The notes: generated by a model from the letters alone, not told the origin. Positions 15,980 to 26,807 are shown, numbered from the stretch's first letter. The stretch: 64,000 nucleotides of DNA from Idiomarina sp. X4 (GCF_002808045.1 NZ_CP025000.1:930001-994000); one strand, 5' to 3'. Numbers and translations are program-made.

Positions 15980-17992
15980 ATGCTGAACGATCGCCAGAAT
16001 CAGGCTGTACATTATACTCAGGGACCTCTATTGGTGCTGGCCGGTGCCGGTAGCGGTAAAACCCGGGTGATCACCGAGAAAATTGCCTACCTTATTCGTC
16101 AGCAAATTTACACGGCACGCCAAATTGGTGCGGTGACTTTCACCAATAAAGCCGCCAAAGAGATGAAAGAGCGTATTGCGCAAACCTTGCCAAAAGCGCA
16201 GTTGCGCGGTCTAACCGTGTGCACTTTTCATACTCTGGGACTGAATATTATCCGGCGCGAACTCAGCACACTGGGCTTCAAACCCGGTTTTTCGTTGTTT
16301 GATGATCAGGACACTTACGCTCTGCTAAACGCCCTTACTGAAGATGTATTTGAGGGCGACAAAGCCCTGATTCAAGCCTGTCAGCATCAAATAGGTCACT
16401 GGAAAAACGCCATGCTGTCACCGGAGCAGGCGTTGCAAAAAGCGAATAATGATCAGGAAAACGCTTTTGCGCAAGTGTACCAGCAGTACCAAAATAATCT
16501 CAGTGCCTGTAATGCGGTCGACTTTGACGACCTGATTCGTCTACCGACCTTATTGCTGGCAACTAACGAAAACGCCCGCGCGCGTTGGCAGAAAAAGTTT
16601 CAGTATTTATTGGTGGATGAATATCAAGACACCAACACCAGCCAGTATCAACTGGTCAAGTTGCTGGTGGGCGAGCGAGCCCGTTTTACCGTAGTGGGCG
16701 ACGATGATCAGTCCATTTACTCCTGGCGCGGTGCGCAGCCGAAGAACCTCGCATTGTTAAAACAGGACTTTCCGCAACTGGAAGTGGTGAAACTGGAGCA
16801 GAATTACCGGTCCCACGGCCGTATTCTGAAAGCAGCCAACATACTCATTGAAAATAACCCACACGTCTTTGAGAAAAAGCTGTTTTCTGAGATGGAATAC
16901 GGCGAACCGCTGAGTGTTATCTTTGGCCGGAATGAAGAACATGAAGCCGAACGTGTGGTGGCAGAAATAGTAAAGCACCGCTTTTTGCGCAAAACCCCTT
17001 ACCACCATTTTGCCATTTTATACCGAGGAAACCATCAGTCGCGCTTGTTTGAGAAGGCCCTGATGAACAACCGCATTCCCTACAAAATCACCGGTGGCCA
17101 GTCGTTCTTTGCCCGCGCAGAAGTAAAAGATATTATGGCTTACCTGCGCTTACTGGTGAACCCGACAGACGACACCGCGTTCCTGCGTATTATTAACACG
17201 CCGCGCCGTGGCATTGGTCCGCAAACTGTGGAGCGCATTGGTCGTTTGTCGCAGGAATTAGGTTGCAGCTTATTTGAAGCCTGCCAGTCACCCTATTTAA
17301 AAACGCAGCTCAACACCGGTGTTTTTCAGCATGTGGACGTGTTCCGCAACATGATAGATACCCTGGCCCGTCAGGCTGATCATCAGGAAGATGCCAGCGA
17401 TGCAGTGCGACAGTTACTCAGCGAAATTGGCTACGAGGACTGGTTGTTTGAACAAAGCCCCAGTGCAAAAGCGGCCGAAATGCGCATTAAGAATGTGTAC
17501 GAACTGCATCGCTGGGTGTCCGATATGCTAAAAGGTGACGCTGAGCATGAGCCGATGTCACTCGACCAGGTGGTCAGCCGCTTGTCATTGCGCGATATGA
17601 TGTCCCGTAATGAAGAGGATGAGCAATTCGAGCAAGTACAGTTAATGACCCTGCACGCCTCCAAGGGTCTGGAGTTTCCCCACGTGTTTTTGGTGGGGAT
17701 GGAAGAGGGATTGCTACCGCACCAAAGCAGTATCGATGAAAACAACATTGAAGAAGAGCGTCGGCTAGCTTATGTGGGCATAACCCGGGCACAGCATAAG
17801 TTAGTCTTCACTATGGCGAAAGAGCGCCGACAGTTCGGTGAAAAGCTTGAGCCGCAGCCCAGCCGTTTTCTGCTGGAATTACCGCAGGACGATTTAGAAT
17901 GGGAACACCGCAAGCAAAAGTCGGATGAAGAGCGGGAAGAGCAACGAAGTCAGGGGCTGGCCATGCTAAAAAATGCGTTGAAGAAATCTTAG
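15980..17992 (+). CDS. rep: ATP-dependent DNA helicase Rep
   Basis: This 670-residue superfamily 1A 3'-5' helicase clears protein roadblocks ahead of replication forks. The Q-motif LNDRQNQAV opens the protein, with Walker A AGAGSGKT at 21-28, motif II VDEYQDTN, motif III GDDDQSIYSWRGA and motifs V/VI (LMTLHASKGLEF, YVGITRA) near the end. The ATG at 15980 matches the Rep N-terminus, and the length is that of Rep rather than UvrD. Its 3' end overlaps the convergent GGDEF gene by four bases. Confidence 0.95.
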   Translation: MLNDRQNQAVHYTQGPLLVLAGAGSGKTRVITEKIAYLIRQQIYTARQIGAVTFTNKAAKEMKERIAQTLPKAQLRGLTVCTFHTLGLNIIRRELSTLGFKPGFSLFDDQDTYALLNALTEDVFEGDKALIQACQHQIGHWKNAMLSPEQALQKANNDQENAFAQVYQQYQNNLSACNAVDFDDLIRLPTLLLATNENARARWQKKFQYLLVDEYQDTNTSQYQLVKLLVGERARFTVVGDDDQSIYSWRGAQPKNLALLKQDFPQLEVVKLEQNYRSHGRILKAANILIENNPHVFEKKLFSEMEYGEPLSVIFGRNEEHEAERVVAEIVKHRFLRKTPYHHFAILYRGNHQSRLFEKALMNNRIPYKITGGQSFFARAEVKDIMAYLRLLVNPTDDTAFLRIINTPRRGIGPQTVERIGRLSQELGCSLFEACQSPYLKTQLNTGVFQHVDVFRNMIDTLARQADHQEDASDAVRQLLSEIGYEDWLFEQSPSAKAAEMRIKNVYELHRWVSDMLKGDAEHEPMSLDQVVSRLSLRDMMSRNEEDEQFEQVQLMTLHASKGLEFPHVFLVGMEEGLLPHQSSIDENNIEEERRLAYVGITRAQHKLVFTMAKERRQFGEKLEPQPSRFLLELPQDDLEWEHRKQKSDEEREEQRSQGLAMLKNALKKS

Positions 17993-20589
17993 GCACAGAC
18001 AAAGTGACTGCCATCGTCCTTTTTCAGTTCCACTTCATAGTGGGTATCGATAAAACGGCCTTGTCCTACTGCAACCCCCTGAGCTTCAACGTCCTGCTTT
18101 TGACCTTCGGTTTCCAGGCCATCCGCATATACTTGAATATCCAGCTCGTTGCACAACGTCACAATATGCTTAAGCATGGCCTGCGCGCGCGAATTGCTGC
18201 CCAGACGGGCAATGTAATGATGGTCGAGCTTCAAAATACTGAACGGGAAGTTATACAGGAACTGAAGCGGTCCTGAACCACTACCAAAATTATCTATCGC
18301 TAACGTGAAGCCAAATTCAGATAAACGTCTCAGGCTGGCGAGCACTCGGCGACCGTCCTGCACTAATGAGGTTTCATCAAATTCTAAAACCACTTGCTCC
18401 GGTTTAACACCATTATCCAGTACGATATTAACCAGCTCGTTCAAATGACTTGTTTTAAGCAAATGGCGCACCGATAAATTCACATGCAACATCACGTTTT
18501 TGGGAAGACTTTTCTTTGTTACCCACTGACAGGCAGTTTTTAGCGCATAACGATCAAGTTTCACAATAAGCCCGGTGCGCTCCGCAAGCGGCAACAACTC
18601 ACTACTGTCGAATGAATAACGCGGGTCTTGCCATTCTATGCGCGCCTCAATGCCTGTTATCTCTCCACTATCAAGCTGCACAATAGGCTGGTAAGTGACA
18701 CCGAAATCTTTCTCAACTTTTGCGTGCCGCAACGCTGTTTCTTTACGAACGCTGTCTACCAATGATTCGTGCATGCTGTCGTCAAACAAGACGTAACGGC
18801 CACGTCCCATGCCCTTCGCCTGATACATGGCGGCATCGGCGTCACGCAGCAGACGTTCAGCTGAGTCGGTTTTTTCAAGACACTCAGCGATACCAATACT
18901 GGCGCCGGAATAATGCTCTTGGCCATTTAATTGGAAAGGCTCATTCATTTGTTGAATGATACGTTTGGCCACGTCCTTTGCGTCCTCAATAGAGGTAATA
19001 GTATCCAGCAAAATGACAAACTCATCGCCACCTAAGCGAGCAACCATATCGTTATCTCTGACACAGGCGCCAATGCGTTTACTGACCTCTAATAAAAACT
19101 CATCGCCGGCAGAGTGACCCAGGGTATCATTAATATTTTTAAAGCGGTCTAAGTCAACAAACAACACCGCAAAGTGATGTTCCGGGTGGCGGCGTTTATG
19201 AGCTACGGCTTGCTTTAATCGCTCATTAAATAAGATTCGGTTCGGCAATCCGGTCAAATTGTCATGATGCGCCGCGTGGAACAGGTTCGACTCTGTTTTC
19301 TTACGACGTTCAATTTCTGAAACCAGCTCCTCAGTGCGTTCCGCCACTTTCTTTTCAAGAAACTGGTTAACACGCTGTATCTCTTCTGCGGAACGTTTTC
19401 GATCAATCGCCACCGCAACGTGCTGAGATACGAAGTTAAGAAGCTCTAAGTCATCACTTTTGTAAAGAAACTCACCGTCATACGTTTGCACGGCGATAAC
19501 GCCAAACACTTGCCCGTTCATCATCAGCGGACTACCCAGCCACTGCTTCGCGAGCTTCATACCGCCATAGCCAAGCTCAATTTCATTTTTTTTGAGTAAC
19601 TGTTGCCGTTTACTCGAGTCAATAAAAGCAGGCTCGCGTTTTTTAATAACGTACTCAGTTAAACCTTTACCGATCCGTCTTTTCTCGGCTTTGTTACCGG
19701 TTTCGTCGACATGGTAAGGAAAATGAAGAAACTTTTTATCGTCAGACAGTAGCGCAACATAGAAGTTATCGGCGTGAATGAGCTTGCCAATTTGTCGGTG
19801 TAGTTGCCGGTAAAACGCGCCCATATCATCTGACGTATTCGTTAATTCAGAGATAGCGAATAATACTGATGTCTGCTGCTCTGCACGCTCTCGAATCGTA
19901 ATTTCACTCATTAAGCTTTCGTTAACGTGTCGCAGCTCTGCCGTTTGATGCTCAATTTCACTTTGCATCAGGTCGCGCTGCTTCAAACGCTCCAACGCGT
20001 TGACAACGTGCTGAGAAACGAACATCAATAAGTCTTCGTCCGCACTGTCGTACCGAACATCTTCGTTATAGCTTTGGACCACCATTATCCCAATAGTCGC
20101 ATTGCCATGCTTTAAAGGGACACCCAGCCAATCTTGTTGCTCAGCTCCTAGCCCTTCAATTTCGCCTTGTTCTATTAGACGCCGATAGACTTCTGGCGGG
20201 CAACGCAGTGGCTGTCCTTTTCGCAAAACGTAGCCAGTAAGGCCTTTACTTAACTGATCGATAGGAACTTGCTCAAAAATTGTGTCTTGGTCTATTTCAT
20301 CGACAAAATAAACAAAGTCGACAATCTCTTGTTTCGCGTCATATAGGCAAATATAGAAGTTGCGAGCGTACATCAGCTCGCCAATAATTCCATGCAAGGA
20401 GCGGTAGAAATTATCCATTTCACGCGCGGAAGCCGCCAGCTCCGAAATACGGAACAGCGCCTTTTGGACCACTTCAGCGGAACGGTACTTTTGGGTCAGC
20501 CCCTTGAGTCTATCAACAACCTTTTTCAGGCGTTCATTTTCACTCTCTAGTTGCCGAACTTCCGTCTTGTTTACCTTTCCTTCTGTCAT
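17989..20589 (-). CDS. GAF-GAF-GGDEF-EAL protein with degenerate EAL domain
   Basis: The 866-residue cytoplasmic signalling protein starts with a short coiled coil (13-35). It then has GAF 1 (about 45-200), a linker coiled coil, GAF 2 (about 245-395), another coiled coil, GGDEF (about 440-605) and EAL (about 620-860). The GGDEF motif ARLGGDEF is intact, so diguanylate cyclase activity is expected. The EAL domain is altered: EAL reads EAR, the metal-binding DDFG reads DNFG, and the later EGVE-type motif reads DGLE. Phosphodiesterase activity is therefore doubtful and the domain may only bind c-di-GMP. It is monocistronic, and the GAF ligands are unknown. Confidence 0.9.
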   Translation of the reverse strand: MTEGKVNKTEVRQLESENERLKKVVDRLKGLTQKYRSAEVVQKALFRISELAASAREMDNFYRSLHGIIGELMYARNFYICLYDAKQEIVDFVYFVDEIDQDTIFEQVPIDQLSKGLTGYVLRKGQPLRCPPEVYRRLIEQGEIEGLGAEQQDWLGVPLKHGNATIGIMVVQSYNEDVRYDSADEDLLMFVSQHVVNALERLKQRDLMQSEIEHQTAELRHVNESLMSEITIRERAEQQTSVLFAISELTNTSDDMGAFYRQLHRQIGKLIHADNFYVALLSDDKKFLHFPYHVDETGNKAEKRRIGKGLTEYVIKKREPAFIDSSKRQQLLKKNEIELGYGGMKLAKQWLGSPLMMNGQVFGVIAVQTYDGEFLYKSDDLELLNFVSQHVAVAIDRKRSAEEIQRVNQFLEKKVAERTEELVSEIERRKKTESNLFHAAHHDNLTGLPNRILFNERLKQAVAHKRRHPEHHFAVLFVDLDRFKNINDTLGHSAGDEFLLEVSKRIGACVRDNDMVARLGGDEFVILLDTITSIEDAKDVAKRIIQQMNEPFQLNGQEHYSGASIGIAECLEKTDSAERLLRDADAAMYQAKGMGRGRYVLFDDSMHESLVDSVRKETALRHAKVEKDFGVTYQPIVQLDSGEITGIEARIEWQDPRYSFDSSELLPLAERTGLIVKLDRYALKTACQWVTKKSLPKNVMLHVNLSVRHLLKTSHLNELVNIVLDNGVKPEQVVLEFDETSLVQDGRRVLASLRRLSEFGFTLAIDNFGSGSGPLQFLYNFPFSILKLDHHYIARLGSNSRAQAMLKHIVTLCNELDIQVYADGLETEGQKQDVEAQGVAVGQGRFIDTHYEVELKKDDGSHFVCA

Positions 20590-20760
20590 TTTTGCTTACC
20601 TGTAAGCACGACACTCCTTGCCAAGCACACTTAATCAACAGATGTTAATTTTTTTAACAGAGAGGTAGTATAGACAGTGGTCAGACGTTTGGAAAGATTT
20701 TGCGAAAAAATTTGAATATTCAGAGAAAAAATAATAGGAGATCACGTCAATTGACGTTAA

Positions 20761-20785
20761 AAAAGGTCGCAACAAGCGACCTTTT
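20761..20785 (-). terminator. intrinsic terminator after cytochrome c5 gene
   Basis: A perfect 10-bp stem AAAAGGTCGC/GCGACCTTTT with an AACAA loop lies 27 bases past the cytochrome stop codon. On the minus strand the stem ends in a T-run. The rest of the 222-base gap between the GGDEF and cytochrome genes is AT-rich and presumably holds the promoter of the GGDEF gene. Confidence 0.8.
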
Positions 20786-20811
20786 ATGACATTTACAATA
20801 GAATTTTTGAC

Positions 20812-21237
20812 TTAGATATCTTTCGTCATGTAGTCAATTGCGGCCTGAATTTCTTCTTCAGAGCAGTCACTGCAAGTGCCTTTGGGCGGCATCGCATTAA
20901 AACCTTCAACTGCATGCTTCAATACAGTATCCATACCCTGAGCCAGACGCTCTTCCCAGTCTGCCGCATTATTAATTTTCGGAGCACCCATAACGCCACT
21001 GGTATGGCATGCAGTACAGAACTTATCATAGACCTGCTGACCTGAACGTGGACCGCTGCTTTCTTCCGCCGCGCTGCTCTCACCAGCCACATAATGTTTA
21101 CCGATAGGTTTAATACGCTCAGCAATCGCTTCGCGAGACATGTCGTCTTGTACTGACGCAGCGCTTACAGACAGCGCAAACAATAAAGACAAAGTACCTA
21201 AAACACTTTTTACAAAGAATGAATTCATAACTCTCAC
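20812..21237 (-). CDS. cytochrome c5 family protein
   Basis: This exported monohaem cytochrome has 141 residues. A signal peptide (about 1-27, ending VSAA) is followed by an acidic/Ser linker and a cytochrome c5 domain with CTACH haem attachment, the GAPKINNAADW segment, the axial Met in MPPKGTC and a second cysteine pair (CSDC) typical of c5. It probably carries electrons in the periplasm to terminal oxidases or reductases. The GTG start is supported by AGGAG six bases upstream; an ATG three codons later is the alternative. A terminator follows. Confidence 0.9.
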   Translation of the reverse strand: MRVMNSFFVKSVLGTLSLLFALSVSAASVQDDMSREAIAERIKPIGKHYVAGESSAAEESSGPRSGQQVYDKFCTACHTSGVMGAPKINNAADWEERLAQGMDTVLKHAVEGFNAMPPKGTCSDCSEEEIQAAIDYMTKDI

Positions 21238-21320
21238 TGGTTTCTCCTAAAATGGCTGGTGTTCTTGCACGCCCAGTTAGTGGATGCGATTATAACCACA
21301 AATGCGCAAAGGATAAACAC

Positions 21321-22391
21321 TTGGCTGAAATTGCCCGAAAAATTGCTCTTCTGGATCTGGATGCTTTCTTCGCATCGGCGGAAGAATTGCGTAACCCAGC
21401 GCTTAAACACCGCCCGTTTGCGGTCGGTGGCGGCGGCGAGCGGGGTGTGGTTGCCACAGCGAATTACCTGGCACGTCAATACGGCGTTCGCAGTGCCATG
21501 CCCGGCAGTCAGGCACGAAAACTGTGTCCTCAACTGACCTTCGTCAAACCCGATGGTGCGTATTACCGGGAATTGTCCAATCAAGTGCTCGATGTTCTTT
21601 ATGAAGTAACACACCGGGTAGAGCCAGCCTCTATTGACGAATTCTATTTAGACCTTACTCACAACGAACTGTACCGGGGCAGTGCAACATTAACCATGAG
21701 TGCAGTAAGAGAGCGGATACAGTCATTAGGAATAACCGGATCAGCTGGCATTTCCAACCAGAAAATGGTTGCCAAAATTGCCAGCGAAGAGCGCAAACCC
21801 GATGGTCAGTTTGTGGTGCCTCCTGATAAGGTATTCGACTACATAGCCAAACTGAACCTGAAGCAAATACCCGGCGTCGGCCCTAAGAGTCAGCAAGTAC
21901 TTACTAACTATGGGCTCATGACGGGAAGAGATATTCAGAATATAGAACTGCAACAACTTCAGGAAATACTGGGCGAAAAAGCTGGTTATGTATTGTTTGA
22001 GCGCTGCCATGGTCGCGACAAGCGGGAAGTCGTTACTGAGCGTATTCGAAAAAGTGTTGGCGTGGAGCAAACATTAACGTCAGACATGAAATTAGAGTCA
22101 ACGGCACAAACTTACGTGCAGGAAAATTTACTGCCAAAACTTCGTGAACGCATGAAAGTAAAACACTGGCGTGAACAGCCCATACGAAGCCAAACACTTA
22201 AACTGAAATTCTCAGACTTTACTCAAACCACGGTTTCCAGAAGCACTCAGTTTGTGTCGCCCAGTTTGTTCTATGAGTTGCTGAGCGAAGCCTGGCAACG
22301 AGGCAAAGGGAAAGGGGTAAGGCTGTTAGGGATCAGTGCTGCATTACCTGATCCCAGTGAACAGCTGCAACTTGAGCTTGAGCTCGATTAG
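21321..22391 (+). CDS. dinB: DNA polymerase IV
   Basis: This Y-family translesion polymerase carries LLDLDAFFASAEE (first metal aspartate), RSAMPGSQARKLCP and SIDEFYLDLT (catalytic acidic residues), the helix-hairpin-helix KQIPGVGPKSQQ and a little-finger domain to the end. A TTG start at 21321 is preferred: it has AAAGGA seven bases upstream, gives 356 residues (close to the usual ~350) and starts just before the conserved fold. The upstream in-frame ATG at 21252 lacks a ribosome site and lies 15 bases from the divergent cytochrome start. The C-terminal ELELD resembles the beta-clamp tail region. Confidence 0.92.
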   Translation: MAEIARKIALLDLDAFFASAEELRNPALKHRPFAVGGGGERGVVATANYLARQYGVRSAMPGSQARKLCPQLTFVKPDGAYYRELSNQVLDVLYEVTHRVEPASIDEFYLDLTHNELYRGSATLTMSAVRERIQSLGITGSAGISNQKMVAKIASEERKPDGQFVVPPDKVFDYIAKLNLKQIPGVGPKSQQVLTNYGLMTGRDIQNIELQQLQEILGEKAGYVLFERCHGRDKREVVTERIRKSVGVEQTLTSDMKLESTAQTYVQENLLPKLRERMKVKHWREQPIRSQTLKLKFSDFTQTTVSRSTQFVSPSLFYELLSEAWQRGKGKGVRLLGISAALPDPSEQLQLELELD

Positions 22392-22831
22392 TCGCCTTTT
22401 ACCGTAATGGTGATTTTCTTAGATACAACCGCTGGGTCGTGTGGTACGTGATTTTTGTCACCCAGGATAAGCTGCAAAGTGTGTTCGCCCGGCTCCAAAG
22501 TCACCATGGTTTCTGTTTGACCGCCACCAAAGTGAATCACGTCACCACCCATCGGTTTATTCATCGCCGGCAGTTCGTCTTTATCGATTAATAAGTGGTG
22601 ATGCCCAGTATGTTTCACATCGACACCCGCTGGCGCAACCCCCATACCGTTCAAGCCAAATTTCACTTTGAAGGTTTTGCCAACCACTTCACCGTCTTGA
22701 GGTGAAATAATGTAAGCCTGTGCGTCGGCTGACGCTTCCGTTCTGTCCATTTGAGCGGCTTCAGCCGTTGCCAATACCGGCGTCCCTATCAGCGCAAGTG
22801 CGCCAATCATCCAAGCCTTATTCATAACCAT
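22388..22831 (-). CDS. DUF4399 domain periplasmic protein
   Basis: The 147-residue protein has a signal peptide (about 1-23, ATA-EA). A DUF4399 domain follows, with the conserved PQDGEVVGKTFKVKFGLNGMGV start, a His-rich HTGHHHLLID segment, HFGGGQTE and a final beta-sandwich strand pattern (GEHTLQLILGDKNHVPH). The function is unknown; the His cluster suggests metal binding. Its stop overlaps that of the convergent dinB by four bases, and a chemoreceptor gene lies 21 bases downstream on the same strand. Confidence 0.82.
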   Translation of the reverse strand: MVMNKAWMIGALALIGTPVLATAEAAQMDRTEASADAQAYIISPQDGEVVGKTFKVKFGLNGMGVAPAGVDVKHTGHHHLLIDKDELPAMNKPMGGDVIHFGGGQTETMVTLEPGEHTLQLILGDKNHVPHDPAVVSKKITITVKGD

Positions 22832-22852
22832 AACTCCTTTATTTGATGTCTA

Positions 22853-24745
22853 TCAATTCAGTTTAAACTGTGTCACCAATTCTTCCAAGCGCTCAAAGGC
22901 GCGGCTTAATTCTCCACACGCTCGCTGCGTATTGTTCAGGTTGGTGACGCTTTGCTCGTTCATACTACTGATATCCATAATGTCTTTGTCCAGAGTTTGG
23001 ATCACTGACGTTTGTTGTTCTGTTGCTGATGCAACCGAGTGGTTCACCTCGTCAATTTGCGAAATAATAGCGTCGATTTCGCTCATATGCTCAGCCGACT
23101 CCTCCGCGCTCTGGACACAAGCGTCACTAATTTCACGGCTCTCTTCAATCACACTGACTGCTGACTTGGTGCCCTGTCGAACTTTCTCAATCATGTTTTC
23201 AACTTCGGCCGCCGAATCAGAGGTGCGCTGGGCTAAGTTACGAACTTCATCGGCGACAACAGCGAAGCCACGACCGGCTTCACCGGCTCGCGCAGCTTCA
23301 ATCGCCGCGTTAAGCGCCAGCAGGTTTGTCTGCTCGGTAATGCCTTTTATCACTTCAATAATTTGGCCAATGTTTTGCGTGTCTTCGTCTAGCTTGCCTA
23401 TTGCTTGTCCCGACGCGTCCATTCGTTCAGATAAGTGTTGAATTTGCTGACGGTTATGTTGCAAGGCCTGCTGTGCCGCTGTTGTTTTTTCACTACCCGC
23501 GCTCGCTTGTGCCGATGCTTTCGCAGCACTGTCTGCAATTTCAGTCGCACTAGCGCCAAGCTCATTAATTGCCGTTGCCACGGAGTTCGCCTTATTCGCC
23601 TGCTCATGACCAATATGCATTGAGTCGTCACTGGCTTTCGTCATACTACTGATATTTTGTTCGACTTGTTTTGCTGCGCTCGTCACTTCTTGTAGTGCAT
23701 TCTGAATTCGCTCGATAAACTCATTCATACGCTGCGACACAACACCGAACTCATCGTCTGACTCTACCGGCAGCCGCTGCGTTAAATCGCCCTCACCTCG
23801 GGCAATATCCGTTACCGCCTCATTCAGACGGCGTAGCGGTTTGAGTAATAACCTCAGCAACCAGCTCATCGACACAACAACAGCGACAATGCCCAGTACT
23901 AAGTAAACAACCGCGGTCCAGCCAAACGTCGACACATCGGCATAAGCTTTTGTTCGATCAATGACGACCCCCAAATACCAGTCAACGCCTTGAATGCCTT
24001 TAATTTTATGAAAAGAGACCAAGCTATCCTGGCCATCCACTTGGTATTCTTTAAAGCTCGACGAGAACGACACAGAGCTGTCTATGTAGTCATTTAAAGA
24101 GGTCTCAATTCGTTTTTCATTCGGATGAACCAAAATATTTCGGCTATCACTGACCAAAAAGGCCTGTCCCATGCCCATGAAATCGATGTCGTTAATAATG
24201 GCGGAAATATCATCCAGCATCATGTCGCCACCAGCCACTCCCACCAAGCGACCATTCCGTTCCATAGGCACAACGGCGGTAATCGTCAGCTCATCTGTGG
24301 TTACGTCAATATAAGGCGTCGTGTAGGTTGGCTGCCCTTCATCAACCGCCAGCTGATACCAGGGACGGCTGCGGGCGTCATAGTCGTCAGGTAAGTCAAT
24401 ACTGGTATCGTCGAGTAAAAAGGTGCCGTCAATGAGTCCGTAATACACGTTTTTAAAATTACCTGCCGCTTTCGACTGCTGCACGCGTTCCAGCGCGCGC
24501 TCGGTTGAGTCAGACGGCTCATAGACGTTGGCAGTCGCCTGCACAATGCTCATACGGTCATTAAACCACTGTGAGATATTGTTCGACACCGAGTCCGACA
24601 ATGCCTGCATTTGCTGCTGAAGATCACTCCTGGTTTGCGTCGACATTTGCAAAAAATTAGTCAACGTAAAAATACCCAAGACCAACACCAGTATCGCCGA
24701 TGCAGCGACAATGACTTTTTGAGTGAACTTCAGTTTCTTCAGCAT
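22853..24745 (-). CDS. methyl-accepting chemotaxis protein (dCache sensor)
   Basis: This is a 630-residue transmembrane chemoreceptor. TM1 (about 10-30) is followed by a periplasmic dCache_1 domain (about 35-275) containing [13 protein letters not shown] and [23 protein letters not shown], typical of small-molecule (often amino-acid) sensors. TM2 (about 280-300), HAMP (about 300-355) and a long signalling coiled coil with the hairpin tip [35 protein letters not shown] complete it. There is no C-terminal CheR-binding pentapeptide. The ligand cannot be predicted. Confidence 0.92.
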   Translation of the reverse strand: MLKKLKFTQKVIVAASAILVLVLGIFTLTNFLQMSTQTRSDLQQQMQALSDSVSNNISQWFNDRMSIVQATANVYEPSDSTERALERVQQSKAAGNFKNVYYGLIDGTFLLDDTSIDLPDDYDARSRPWYQLAVDEGQPTYTTPYIDVTTDELTITAVVPMERNGRLVGVAGGDMMLDDISAIINDIDFMGMGQAFLVSDSRNILVHPNEKRIETSLNDYIDSSVSFSSSFKEYQVDGQDSLVSFHKIKGIQGVDWYLGVVIDRTKAYADVSTFGWTAVVYLVLGIVAVVVSMSWLLRLLLKPLRRLNEAVTDIARGEGDLTQRLPVESDDEFGVVSQRMNEFIERIQNALQEVTSAAKQVEQNISSMTKASDDSMHIGHEQANKANSVATAINELGASATEIADSAAKASAQASAGSEKTTAAQQALQHNRQQIQHLSERMDASGQAIGKLDEDTQNIGQIIEVIKGITEQTNLLALNAAIEAARAGEAGRGFAVVADEVRNLAQRTSDSAAEVENMIEKVRQGTKSAVSVIEESREISDACVQSAEESAEHMSEIDAIISQIDEVNHSVASATEQQTSVIQTLDKDIMDISSMNEQSVTNLNNTQRACGELSRAFERLEELVTQFKLN

Positions 24746-24777
24746 GATTTTTAATCGCTTTTTATTATAAGTTTTGC

Positions 24778-26148
24778 TTAGCCAACCTGAATATCGGTTT
24801 CAGGGAAACGTATGTGTCGCTTACGTGGCGTGGCTAAAAAGTACGCTAGAGTTAATGGCCCGACACGACCGGCAAACATTAAAAACACCAGTATCACCTG
24901 GCTTGCTGCCGTTATCTCAGCAGTAATACCTCTTGAGAGCCCGACCGTCGCAGACGCCGATAAAACTTCAAAGGTTATATCTATAAACGGCAGCGGATTC
25001 AAAATCATTAGGAGAAATATCCCCAGAAACATCAAAGTCAGAGTGACTAATGTCACCGCCAAAGCCTTCATAACAATTTCTTGTGGTACCGTTCTGTTCA
25101 GTAAAGTGACGTATTCGCGACGTCTTAGAAAAGCATACGTAGCCACTAACAGCACAATAAAAGTGCCGAGTTTAATACCACCGGCAGTACTCATCGAGCC
25201 GCCACCAATGAGCATCAGCAACAAGGTGAAAACCGCCGTCGCTTCGGTCATCGCACCGGTATCAACGGTATTAAAACCCGCTGAACGAGGCGTTGTTGCC
25301 TGGAACCAGGCCGCCATTGCCTGATCCCCAATACTCAAATTGGCAAAGGTGGCCGGGTTATTCATTTCTAACAACCAAATAATAGCCACAGAGAGCACAT
25401 TAATAATTACCGTCGCGATTAAAATGGCACGGGTATACACCGAAAAGTCATGCCATCGCCGCTTCTCTGCAATATTAGTAATAACTGAAAAGCCCAGACC
25501 ACCAATGACAAATAAAATGCTGACAATAAGGTTCACTGGAATACTGCTGGCGTAATCGACTAAACCATTGGGCGAGAGCACGAAGCCGGCACTGTTAAAG
25601 GCAGAGATGGCGTAAAATATCGCTTCCGATAAGGCGTCCATAAAGCCTTTGTCGCTCCACCACGTTAGCGTTAAACCCACCACGGCAACGGCCTCAACTG
25701 TCAATGCCAAAGACACCACTGCTTTAGCCGTACGGCCAATATTGGCAAGACTGGTCTGGTGCATGGCTTCTTTAGCCATCAGCTGATGCTGAAGGCCGAC
25801 ATGTCCCCCAATCGACATAGCGGCCAATACCGCAAAAGTCATGAAGCCCAAACCACCTGCCTGTATCAGCACCGCTAGTACGGTAAGCCCAAACACGCTG
25901 TAGGTAGCACCAGTATCAACCACGACCAACCCAGTTACAGTGACTGCCGAGGTCGCGGTAAACAAGCTTTCTAACCAAGTTATCGGCTGTTCGGTGGCGC
26001 CGGGAATTTTCAGTAATAACGTGCCCAGCAAGATCAAACAGGCAAAGCCTCCTGATAGAATGACCGGAGGGCTTGCCTTAAACGCCTTACGCTTACGTCT
26101 CCCTGGTCTACGATACAGCCAAGCTAAAGAAGGTAGCCACTGTTTCAT
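24778..26148 (-). CDS. TrkH/KtrB family potassium channel subunit
   Basis: This 456-residue inner-membrane protein has the fourfold M1-P-M2 architecture of Trk/Ktr/HKT transporters. The pore segments contain the filter-glycine motifs [30 protein letters not shown] and [11 protein letters not shown]. The length is nearer KtrB than TrkH. Together with the regulatory subunit it would mediate Na+- or H+-coupled K+ uptake for osmoregulation. Its start overlaps the stop of the upstream ktrA-like gene (ATGA), confirming a two-gene operon. Confidence 0.9.
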   Translation of the reverse strand: MKQWLPSLAWLYRRPGRRKRKAFKASPPVILSGGFACLILLGTLLLKIPGATEQPITWLESLFTATSAVTVTGLVVVDTGATYSVFGLTVLAVLIQAGGLGFMTFAVLAAMSIGGHVGLQHQLMAKEAMHQTSLANIGRTAKAVVSLALTVEAVAVVGLTLTWWSDKGFMDALSEAIFYAISAFNSAGFVLSPNGLVDYASSIPVNLIVSILFVIGGLGFSVITNIAEKRRWHDFSVYTRAILIATVIINVLSVAIIWLLEMNNPATFANLSIGDQAMAAWFQATTPRSAGFNTVDTGAMTEATAVFTLLLMLIGGGSMSTAGGIKLGTFIVLLVATYAFLRRREYVTLLNRTVPQEIVMKALAVTLVTLTLMFLGIFLLMILNPLPFIDITFEVLSASATVGLSRGITAEITAASQVILVFLMFAGRVGPLTLAYFLATPRKRHIRFPETDIQVG

Positions 26149-26807
26149 GAACGTTCTTTCAGTTTTGGTGCTATAGATTTAAGCGCTTTTAAACTGCCAG
26201 CCATGACTAACGTTTCGTTACCTTCTAACTCCATTCCCATTGGTGGGTTAGTTGTTACTTCGTCACGCTTTTTCAGCAGAAGAATATGAAAGAATTCAGA
26301 GTCCTCGGATGAAATGTCGCTCAAGGTTTTCCCTTTTAAATACTCACCAATATGAATTTCCACACAAAACCAGTTATGCCCAAGCGACATGTATTCATTC
26401 ACCATGGGGTAATTCAGTGACTGCGCTACACGAATGCCCATTTCCTCTTCCGGATGAATAATGCGGCTCACCCCCAGTTTGGAGAGAATCTGATGGTGTG
26501 ACTTAGACGTGGCTTTGGCCCAAATTTCTTTTACACCAATGCTTTTCAGGTGCAAAACACACAGCAAACTGGCTTGAAGATCCTCGCCAATGGCCACTAA
26601 GACGACTTCACAATTGGCGAGGTCGAGCTCTTGCAGCGCTTTTTCATCGGTCACATCGGCTATGGCTGAATGCGTCAGCACTTCTGCCATGGCTTCAACG
26701 GCTTTTTCGTCTGAATCGACACCAATCACGTGATGTCCAAGGTCTAAAAGCTCCATTGAGGTTCGGGCGCCGAAACGCCCCAAACCGATAACACCAAATT
26801 CAGCCAT
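26145..26807 (-). CDS. TrkA/KtrA family potassium uptake regulatory subunit
   Basis: The cytoplasmic protein has 220 residues. An RCK_N (TrkA-N) Rossmann domain (about 1-135) carries the nucleotide-binding GLGRFGARTSMELLDLG motif and a conserved acidic residue in GVDSDEKA, and an RCK_C (TrkA-C) domain follows (about 140-220). It forms a ring that gates the KtrB-like pore in response to ATP/ADP or NAD(H). Being single, not doubled as in E. coli TrkA, it is the Ktr type. It overlaps the channel gene by four bases. Confidence 0.92.
   Translation of the reverse strand: MAEFGVIGLGRFGARTSMELLDLGHHVIGVDSDEKAVEAMAEVLTHSAIADVTDEKALQELDLANCEVVLVAIGEDLQASLLCVLHLKSIGVKEIWAKATSKSHHQILSKLGVSRIIHPEEEMGIRVAQSLNYPMVNEYMSLGHNWFCVEIHIGEYLKGKTLSDISSEDSEFFHILLLKKRDEVTTNPPMGMELEGNETLVMAGSLKALKSIAPKLKERS

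Noticed and set aside
21252..21320. Longer dinB reading frame from the ATG at 21252
   Set aside because: No ribosome site; the added 23 residues are unlike Pol IV N-termini and lie against the divergent cytochrome start. The TTG at 21321 has AAAGGA at good spacing.
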